Below, piece by piece: positions 6,518-10,488 of a DNA stretch of 10,488 bases. Where the stretch lies: positions 1 through 10,488 of the forward strand of contig DWVA01000031.1 in the NCBI GenBank assembly GCA_019120475.1, written 5' to 3'. The position numbers and the translations under genes are program-made. The notes beneath the pieces were generated by a model. The model was not told the origin of the DNA, made no database searches, and saw only the letters and a program-made list of their open reading frames with translations. The DNA comes from Candidatus Blautia intestinipullorum (GTDB lineage: Bacteria; Bacillota; Clostridia; Lachnospirales; Lachnospiraceae). Numbering within the stretch: the first letter of the stretch is position 1; every line of letters begins with the position of its first letter.

Positions 6518-7165
6518 ATGAGGACAAAACAATTGTGTTCTGCGTTTTTGCGTGAAATCCGACTGATGCTGATATTCTGGCGGATGGAACTTGGGATTAT
6601 GATTCTTTCACCGGTCATTTTTTCCCTGATACCATACTTAAGGGAGTTCCGCGGACGGTCCAATCTGGATCCGGAGGTTCTGGCATATGCAGGATTAAGT
6701 GCAACTGCGGTATATCTCGTATACTATGTTATTTATGAGACGACAAAATGTGAAAGAGAGTCAAAAAGTCTGGAGAAAGCAGCAGCATTTTGGGGAATTA
6801 AAAGGATCGTCCTTGCAAAAAGTATCGTTGCTGGATGCGTTGGGCTTCTGGGGGAAATCCTCTTTTGTGTCTGCTATAGCGCCATACATATGGAAACAGA
6901 TATCTTCTCTTTGGAAATCTTCTTACTTACCGTTCTGAATACAGTGATTTTTGCTTTTCTAGGTACGGCAATTTTGTGTATTACAGACAGCCTGGTAGCC
7001 AATACGGTTCTGGCAATGTTCCCCTTCCTGTCACTTACGGTTATTCTTTTACAAACGGTTTGGCTTAATATATTTATTCTGGTAGTAGAAAGTATGGCTA
7101 CAGTAATAGTGCTACACAAACTTCAGGGGCAGATCAGAAGAGGCCATGCTGGCTGGCTACGGTAA
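6518..7165 (+). CDS. ABC transporter membrane subunit (ABC-2-like), about 215 aa
   Basis: The predicted permease partner of the upstream ATPase. About six hydrophobic segments are visible: near LMLIFWRMELGIMILSPVIF, VLAYAGLSATAVYLVYYVIYE, LAKSIVAGCVGLLGEILFCV, IFLLTVLNTVIFAFLGTAIL, LVANTVLAMFPFLSLTVILL and NIFILVVESMATVIVL. A cytoplasmic loop after the second (TTKCERESKSLEKAA) resembles the conserved loop of ABC-2 permeases that docks to the ATPase. The start is either GTG 6512, which overlaps the ATPase stop, or ATG 6518; I prefer the ATG, with GGAG 10 bases upstream. It is short for the family but its reading frame is intact. Function as an exporter or immunity pump is inferred from the operon with a sensor kinase. 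Confidence 0.8.
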   Translation: MRTKQLCSAFLREIRLMLIFWRMELGIMILSPVIFSLIPYLREFRGRSNLDPEVLAYAGLSATAVYLVYYVIYETTKCERESKSLEKAAAFWGIKRIVLAKSIVAGCVGLLGEILFCVCYSAIHMETDIFSLEIFLLTVLNTVIFAFLGTAILCITDSLVANTVLAMFPFLSLTVILLQTVWLNIFILVVESMATVIVLHKLQGQIRRGHAGWLR

Positions 7166-7472
7166 GTTCAATGGAATCAAAAAGTAAAGTCTCCAGACCA
7201 ATGAATTCCAAATCTGTGGCAGCAGGCGAACCAATCTAAGATGTATATTTTCATAGCGTAGTGTGGCTTTGCACGGATTATGGAAAAAACGGAGTGATTT
7301 AGAGTCAGACCCAGGGGAAATGTGTTCCAGCAAATTATGTTTAGGATAAATATGGAGGGCGGCCGTATTCCGGCCAGCCCCAATTAAGTATGTATTAATG
7401 TGTTTGGCTGTTTATTATCAATATATGGTTGTGCTTCCTATCGTCTTGCTATTGTGTATCTAGCCTGATGAA
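7166..7472. other. Intergenic region, 307 bases, no clear gene
   Basis: This stretch lies between the convergent permease and hydrolase genes. It holds one strong hairpin (7357-7380) and no T tract that would make it a clear terminator for either gene. An open frame of 68 codons on the minus strand (7177-7383) has no good ribosome binding site and no recognisable motif, so I do not call it a gene. Confidence 0.5.
7357..7380. repeat. GC-rich hairpin between convergent genes
   Basis: GGGCGGCCG (7357-7365) pairs with CGGCC-A-GCCC (7371-7380) around the loop TATTC: nine base pairs with one bulged A. Neither side is followed by a run of T, so it is not a standard intrinsic terminator. It could be a transcript-end or repeat element. 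Confidence 0.55.
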
Positions 7473-8225
7473 TTAGGAACGAAGGAATGTTTTAATGAGT
7501 CCAGCCACTTCGTCTGCACGGGAGGCAATTAGCGGATGCGTTCCTTCGTCAAATATTCTATAGCTGATCTGAGGATTCAATTCGTGTAAATGTTTGCATT
7601 CTTCTTCCATGTTGTTTGAAAGCATTTCATCCTGTTTGCTGATTGTAATTAGCAGCGGAAGTTGGATCGTTTCTATAGGAGCATGAAAGATTCGGATTTG
7701 CTTTCTTTCATAATTCACAAGGGCTTCTGTATCTAAGTCAACAACATATTCCCAATCTTCGCCTTGGCACCACTCATAAAATCCTCTTGCCTGCTCATTG
7801 CTTTTGGCAAATTGCCGTTCTCGAATAATACCATCAGCAAAACCTTTCGGCAAAGAGTTGCCGTCAAAACTATCTGCTACCACTTTTTTGAATAGTTCTG
7901 GTGTTTCTAGAGCGGCATTGATAGCCGCGTAGGCACCGCCGCTTGTCCCGATTAGATTTACTTTCCCATAGTTTAGTGTTCTGCATAGTTCTATAATTTG
8001 ATGGCCCTGATCGATCCAGAGTTCATCAGGAAACTTTATAATCCGATCTGATTTGCCATTACCTAAGAAATCAATAGAAATTGCTTTCAGATCATCCGTG
8101 TACAGCGGCAGAAGATATTTAAACATCTTTGAAGAAGCAGTATTCCCATGAAGAAAAATACAAGGTTCTCCATTTCCGGTTTCAGTATAAAAAATATTCT
8201 TTCCGTAGTAGTTAAAATATGACAT
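7473..8225 (-). CDS. Alpha/beta-hydrolase, 250 aa
   Basis: A soluble serine hydrolase of the alpha/beta fold, substrate unknown (ester, lactone or amide). It shows the oxyanion segment FLHGN (H26-N28), the nucleophile elbow G93-T-S95-G-G, a likely acid D199 in ISKQDEML, and the catalytic H230 in DEGTHPL. Length is normal for the family. The ATG at 8223-8225 is preceded by AAGGAGGG at about 6-8 bases; an in-frame ATG 18 bases upstream would have no site. It stands alone on this strand, between a gap and an AT-rich region. Its 5' leader contains a 5-codon ORF and alternative hairpins (8230-8318), which suggests inducible translation as seen for some antibiotic resistance genes. A resistance role is speculation. 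Confidence 0.88.
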   Translation of the reverse strand: MSYFNYYGKNIFYTETGNGEPCIFLHGNTASSKMFKYLLPLYTDDLKAISIDFLGNGKSDRIIKFPDELWIDQGHQIIELCRTLNYGKVNLIGTSGGAYAAINAALETPELFKKVVADSFDGNSLPKGFADGIIRERQFAKSNEQARGFYEWCQGEDWEYVVDLDTEALVNYERKQIRIFHAPIETIQLPLLITISKQDEMLSNNMEEECKHLHELNPQISYRIFDEGTHPLIASRADEVAGLIKTFLRS

Positions 8226-8229
8226 AAAT

Positions 8230-8318
8230 GCCCTCCTTATCATTGTTTGTGTTTTGATATACAGGGCGATGTGTCTATCCCTGTATGCTATTTCATAATC
8301 CGCATCTTTATCGCCTCC
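8230..8318 (-). promoter_or_regulatory. Candidate leader-peptide attenuator of the hydrolase gene
   Basis: On the minus-strand RNA the order is: leader ribosome binding site, 5-codon ORF (8288-8305), hairpin ATACAGGG/CCCTGTAT (arms at 8279-8286 and 8259-8266, 12-base loop), then the hydrolase ribosome binding site (8230-8238). The central segment ATCGCCCTGTAT can also pair elsewhere: its ATCGCC (8265-8270) with GGCGAT at the leader site (8310-8315), and its GCCCT (8263-8267) with AGGGC of the hydrolase site (8230-8234). Mutually exclusive pairings around a tiny ORF are the hallmark of translational attenuators. The direction of control is not determined by the sequence. Confidence 0.5.
8288..8305 (-). 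CDS. Leader peptide candidate, MRIMK (5 aa)
   Basis: ATG CGG ATT ATG AAA TAG on the minus strand, with AGAGGAGG (GGAGG at 8314-8318) 8 bases upstream, which is as strong a ribosome binding site as any in the window. The stop codon is one base before the 5' arm of the 8-bp hairpin. A ribosome paused or terminating here would cover that arm. Such a strong site before so short an ORF suggests regulation and not a functional peptide. Confidence 0.5.
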   Translation of the reverse strand: MRIMK

Positions 8319-8364
8319 TCTAACAAACTTTAAATGTTATATCTCTATACACAATTTTAATATA

Positions 8365-8392
8365 TATCTATGATACCACAGCATTGATACAA
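8365..8392 (-). promoter_or_regulatory. Possible promoter of the hydrolase leader
   Basis: On the minus strand TTGTAT (8387-8392) and TAGATA (8365-8370) are 16 bases apart. Transcription would start about 50 bases before the leader ORF. Both boxes deviate from consensus and the area is AT-rich, so this is tentative. Confidence 0.35.
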
Positions 8393-8442
8393 AATTAAGC
8401 ATAAAGACATACTAGATTACACCCGGTCATTCTGTAATTAAT

Positions 8443-8480
8443 CTTACGTTTTTGTAAGTGGAAGATTACTACCTTATATG
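8443..8480 (+). promoter_or_regulatory. Possible promoter with inverted repeat before the 60-aa gene
   Basis: TTGTAA (8452-8457) is followed after 17 bases by TATATG (8475-8480), or after 19 bases by TATGAT. The -35 overlaps a perfect inverted repeat, CTTAC (8443-8447) and GTAAG (8454-8458), that could be a small regulator site. It sits 40 bases before the gene start. Confidence 0.35.
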
Positions 8481-8519
8481 ATAAACTTATCAAAGAACAA
8501 CAAAGAAAGGAGTAAACTA

Positions 8520-8702
8520 ATGCTTACGCTAAGCGATGTTGAGCAGTTTGCAAAAGAAAATAATGTGAAATATCAGATTATTGATGAGAAAGATTTCTCG
8601 ACAGAAAAAAGTTATGAGGGGATTAAGAGAGCGGTTATTATCCGTTTTGATGATGACGGTAATGCCACAGGATATTCTATAGTAGATAAAACCCCAAAAT
8701 AG
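8520..8702 (+). CDS. Hypothetical protein, 60 aa
   Basis: I do not recognise this protein. It starts at ATG 8520 with AAAGGAG 7 bases upstream; an in-frame ATG at 8478 has no site. The sequence is hydrophilic and acidic, with no membrane segment or cysteine (MLTLSDVEQFAKENN... RAVIIRFDDDGNATGYSIVDKTPK). The pattern of alternating beta-like and charged stretches suggests a small folded soluble protein. The last sense codons before TAG form C-CCA-AAA, and the -1 frame is open from there into the next gene, so a frameshift link is conceivable. It lies in an AT-rich stretch with other unknown small genes. Confidence 0.65.
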   Translation: MLTLSDVEQFAKENNVKYQIIDEKDFSTEKSYEGIKRAVIIRFDDDGNATGYSIVDKTPK

Positions 8703-8770
8703 CATTAAAGGTTTCGAAGACTGTAGTAAGTGTAGGACAGAAATATCTTGAAGCTAGTGGAGTATATGTC

Positions 8771-9094
8771 ATGAAAAGGGTTCTTATTGTTGAGTCTGAT
8801 ATGGATTATGCAATTGAGACAGGAATACGTTGGGGAAGGAAGGGATTTGCTCCAATATTTGCTTTTTCCATTCGAGAGGCAGTAGCCGAAACGCGATTAC
8901 AGGAGCCGGAGCTTATTCTTGTTAATCAAAGTTTGCGTGATAGTAGTAGGAATGAATTCCTAAAGGAACTAAATAATTCTGGTTACTATGTGCAGACAGG
9001 CATTAGAGTGAAAGAAGACGGCTTAGATAATAAGTATATTCTAATTGATAAAAGTGAACGCATTGTAATTGAAGAGTCGATAGACACGGAATAA
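8771..9094 (+). CDS. Degenerate receiver-like small protein, 107 aa
   Basis: The first ~57 residues resemble the start of a response-regulator receiver domain: KRVLIVESDMDYAIETGIRW, then EPELILVNQSL. The usual acidic pair is E8-S9-D10 and the phosphate-accepting aspartate position is N52, so it should not be phosphorylated. The second half (about 58-107) does not look like the rest of a receiver. No output domain is present. GGAG lies 8 bases before ATG 8771. The frame is open upstream to 8687 but contains no start codon there. It may be a phosphorylation-independent regulator or a phage/element protein; the family is uncertain. Confidence 0.6.
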   Translation: MKRVLIVESDMDYAIETGIRWGRKGFAPIFAFSIREAVAETRLQEPELILVNQSLRDSSRNEFLKELNNSGYYVQTGIRVKEDGLDNKYILIDKSERIVIEESIDTE

Positions 9095-9321
9095 TGGTAG
9101 TGATTTATAAGTCTCGTTATTTCTTCTTCTGTCGACATCAGAATAATTATCCCTTTCTTCTGAATATTGAACACAAATAACTGCCCAATTATTACGAAAA
9201 AAATTTTTAATATGATAGCATATCTTCATTTAGAACAGGTGCTAATCAAGGTTTGAGTTGGATATTATTAGGACTATATGCTAGAATAGAGACATCAATC
9301 AGAAATAAGGTGGAAATTTGG

Positions 9322-9603
9322 ATGAATAACAAATATGGTATACCCAAAGTCAAAGTGTCTCGAATTTCAGCGGAGGATCTTCTCCGTATACGTGAAGAGG
9401 AAGCGCAGAGAGCTTTTGCTCAACAGTTATACTTAAGTATAATTGTATTACATGACAAATTTGACTACGATAAAGGTGACTTGAAAAAGTATCTGAGTGA
9501 AATGCTGAAACAGTATGACAGTATGGATAAGAATTTCTGTTCCATGGATGATGTGGTTGAGACTGTAAAATCAGAAATAGGAATTGACTTGCGGACGATA
9601 TAA
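9322..9603 (+). CDS. Hypothetical protein, 93 aa
   Basis: Not recognised with confidence. The start is ATG 9322, preceded by AAGGTGG 8 bases upstream; a TTG at 9253 in the same frame has no site. The protein is soluble and highly charged, probably mostly helical: a short basic N-terminus (MNNKYGIPKVKVSR), a helix with EEEAQRAFAQQLYLSIIVL at about 24-43, then acidic/basic helices (DKGDLKKYLSEMLKQYDSM). Proteins of this style are common in integrative elements and prophages of Clostridia, which fits the methylase and zinc-ribbon genes downstream. No catalytic motif is visible. Confidence 0.65.
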   Translation: MNNKYGIPKVKVSRISAEDLLRIREEEAQRAFAQQLYLSIIVLHDKFDYDKGDLKKYLSEMLKQYDSMDKNFCSMDDVVETVKSEIGIDLRTI

Positions 9604-9623
9604 TTCTGGCCAATTAATTTCAG

Positions 9624-9652
9624 TTGATGTAAAAACAGAAAATTGATATTAT
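9624..9652 (+). promoter_or_regulatory. Probable sigma-A promoter upstream of the terminator
   Basis: TTGATG (9624-9629) and TATTAT (9647-9652) are separated by 17 bases. Transcription would begin near 9659, inside the palindrome ACTATATAGT. The transcript would run about 110 bases to the terminator at 9741-9769 or continue into the zinc-ribbon gene. Confidence 0.5.
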
Positions 9653-9740
9653 TACTATATAGTGTAAGTTCTTAAGTGAGGAGAGCATTCGCTTGACTCA
9701 AAATTAACATAATCCCTGGTAACAGGTGAATTGTATTTAG

Positions 9741-9769
9741 CCTTTGGTATATATGCCAAAGGTTTTTTT
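9741..9769 (+). terminator. Intrinsic terminator
   Basis: CCTTTGG (9741-9747) and CCAAAGG (9756-9762) form a 7-bp stem around an AT-only loop, followed by TTTTTTT. It can end the transcript of the 93-aa gene, or of an RNA from the promoter at 9624-9652. Confidence 0.85.
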
Positions 9770-9816
9770 ATTAATGAAAAGAATTTACAGAATATAAAAA
9801 TGAAAGGAGAGATTGT

Positions 9817-10128
9817 ATGCAGAAGGAGATTATGAACAACGATAATACGCAAGAGGTGAATAATGAAAGAAAGATTGAAATCCATAAGCAATGTGTTTTT
9901 TGCCATCAAATGAAGACAGTGTATATGACAGAAGACGAATACGAAAAGTATGAGTTACATGCAGCAGGTGTTGGCCTTATACAGGAGATGCTCCCAGAGA
10001 TAGACAAATGTGATCGTGAATTACTAAAGAGCGGCATATGTGGTGATTGCTGGAAGAATATGTTTGGTCCCGCCCCATTGGAACAGGATGAAGATGGCGA
10101 AGACAACAATGAAGAGGATAACGAATGA
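9817..10128 (+). CDS. Zinc-ribbon-like acidic protein, 103 aa
   Basis: A small soluble protein with two CxxC knuckles: C26-V-F-C29 and C75-G-D-C78, followed by W79. This spacing is typical of a single zinc ribbon that holds the chain together. Between them is a conserved-looking segment, MTEDEYEKYELHAAGVGLIQEMLP, that I associate with small proteins of clostridial integrative elements and phages (recollection, not checked). The tail from about residue 88 is almost entirely acidic (EQDEDGEDNNEEDNE). AAAGGAG lies 7 bases before ATG 9817. The stop overlaps an ATG (ATGA) of the methylase-like frame. Role unknown; DNA or protein contact is an inference from the ribbon. Confidence 0.75.
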   Translation: MQKEIMNNDNTQEVNNERKIEIHKQCVFCHQMKTVYMTEDEYEKYELHAAGVGLIQEMLPEIDKCDRELLKSGICGDCWKNMFGPAPLEQDEDGEDNNEEDNE

Positions 10129-10488
10129 GAGGTGATGAGACCTCTTTTTTTTATGCAGTTTTAGTAAAAGGAGGAAGCAGCCAGTATGCTCTGGCTGCAA
10201 TTTTTATTTTGGAAAGTACAAATTATTCAAAGGAATTTATTGATAAAATTAATTGTATGTCAGGGAAATATTCCAGATGGGCAATTTTTCAAGATTTAAT
10301 TACAATGATGGCCATAAGCATGGCAAATGCCTGCGATAAGCGGCAGGCAAAAGAACGAGAAGATGAGTATATGAGTATAATCCATCGTTATAATAAGTCG
10401 GAGCAGGAGACTTTTCCAGAAATGTTAGGTATCATAGTCAGTGCGCTCGAACAAAATCCGGATCAGGATTTTCTTGGTGATATCTATA
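10125..10488 (+). CDS. N-6 DNA methylase-like protein, N-terminal part (runs off right edge)
   Basis: The frame is open from ATG 10125 to the window end (121 codons). From about residue 46 it reads GKYSRWAIFQDLITMMAISMANACDK, then EREDEYMSIIHRY... FPEMLGIIVSALEQNPDQDFLGDIY. I recognise this as the helical region that precedes the S-adenosylmethionine-binding and NPPY part of N-6 adenine methylases carried by phages and integrative elements; those catalytic motifs would be beyond the window, so activity cannot be judged. The start is uncertain. ATG 10125 overlaps the upstream stop (ATGA), but two terminator-like hairpins lie in the first 28 codons. The alternatives, TTG 10209 and ATG 10257, have no well-placed ribosome binding site. 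The gene could be 5'-truncated. Confidence 0.68.
   Translation, partial: MRGDETSFFYAVLVKGGSSQYALAAIFILESTNYSKEFIDKINCMSGKYSRWAIFQDLITMMAISMANACDKRQAKEREDEYMSIIHRYNKSEQETFPEMLGIIVSALEQNPDQDFLGDIY
10128..10152 (+). terminator. Terminator-like hairpin after the zinc-ribbon gene
   Basis: AGAGGT (10128-10133) and ACCTCT (10140-10145) enclose GATGAG and are followed by eight T. It begins at the stop codon of the 103-aa gene, as intrinsic terminators often do. It also lies inside the first codons of the methylase-like frame if that frame starts at 10125. Confidence 0.6.
10177..10210 (+). terminator. Second terminator-like hairpin, GC-rich
   Basis: GCAGCCAG (10177-10184) and CTGGCTGC (10191-10198) form a perfect 8-bp stem with a 6-base loop, followed by AATTTTTATTTT. 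An AAAAGGAGG precedes it. It is a stronger stem than the one at 10128-10152 and lies in the same open frame. Confidence 0.6.

Larger units (their letters stand above)
9604..9816. other. Leader/intergenic region with promoter and terminator
   Basis: The 213 bases between the 93-aa and zinc-ribbon genes contain a promoter-like pair (9624-9652), a 10-bp palindrome ACTATATAGT (9654-9663) at the expected transcription start, a small stem CCTG/CAGG (9715-9726), and an intrinsic terminator (9741-9769). The terminator is 47 bases before the next start codon, so the region could encode a short RNA or act as an attenuator. Confidence 0.5.

Noticed and set aside
7177..7383. 68-codon minus-strand frame in the gap between permease and hydrolase
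   Set aside because: No ribosome binding site, no motif, and its first codons lie next to the hairpin at 7357-7380.
9196..9210. AAAAAAATTTTT stretch as a terminator
   Set aside because: An AT-only self-complementary run without a GC stem is expected in AT-rich DNA and does not form a stable hairpin.
10186..10299. ATG 10186 downstream of AAAAGGAGG as the methylase start
   Set aside because: It is in a different frame from the methylase residues, stops after about 37 codons, and sits in the loop of the second terminator-like hairpin.
1..10488. CRISPR array, tRNA, rRNA, insertion sequence or integrase
   Set aside because: No regularly spaced repeats, no cloverleaf or rRNA-like stretch, and no transposase or recombinase motif was seen on either strand.

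Overview
The window looks like a low-to-medium G+C Firmicute, most likely a gut Clostridium of the Lachnospiraceae type. The reasons are strong AGGAGG-type ribosome binding sites, sigma-A promoters (TTGACT-17-TATAAT), intrinsic terminators, and gene families typical of that group: LytTR two-component systems, TetR/AraC-controlled MFS pumps, and a small zinc-ribbon protein next to an N-6 DNA methylase. The assignment rests on reading the sequence only; no database search was possible.

Region 1 (1-1377, all minus strand) is a TetR-controlled efflux module. It holds tetR (607-1263), a 65-aa two-helix membrane protein (326-523), and an MFS pump whose start is at 329 and which runs off the left edge. 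The small protein and the pump overlap by ATGA. ACATAC/GTATGT palindromes flank the tetR promoter (1277-1295 and 1329-1349). A longer related palindrome (551-575) lies just after the tetR terminator and before the two transporter genes. This predicts one regulator with two controlled promoters.

Region 2 (1378-3436, minus strand) is a second efflux module. An AraC-type DNA-binding domain fused to a GNAT-like domain (2582-3436) overlaps the start of a complete 403-aa MFS pump (1378-2589). The 331-base divergent intergenic region 3437-3767 holds a clear promoter for the next operon, a perfect 14-bp palindrome and a possible leader peptide.

Region 3 (3768-7165, plus strand) is a four-gene operon: LytTR response regulator, AgrC-like histidine kinase, ABC ATPase, and a six-helix membrane protein. 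It reads as a signal-responsive ABC export or resistance system. The ATPase lacks the usual Q-loop glutamine and has a variant signature motif.

Region 4 (7166-8519) has an intergenic stretch with a strong hairpin. It is followed by an alpha/beta hydrolase (7473-8225, minus) whose 5' leader carries a 5-codon ORF with a strong ribosome binding site and mutually exclusive RNA pairings. This looks like leader-peptide (attenuator-type) control and is the most interesting local signal.

Region 5 (8520-10488, plus strand) is visibly more AT-rich, with small unrecognised genes: a 60-aa protein, a 107-aa degenerate receiver-like protein, a 93-aa protein, and a 103-aa zinc-ribbon protein. It ends in the N-terminus of an N-6 DNA methylase-like protein that leaves the window. 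It resembles the accessory part of an integrative element or prophage. Two features need a second look: an intrinsic terminator upstream of the zinc-ribbon gene, and two terminator-like hairpins inside the apparent start of the methylase frame.
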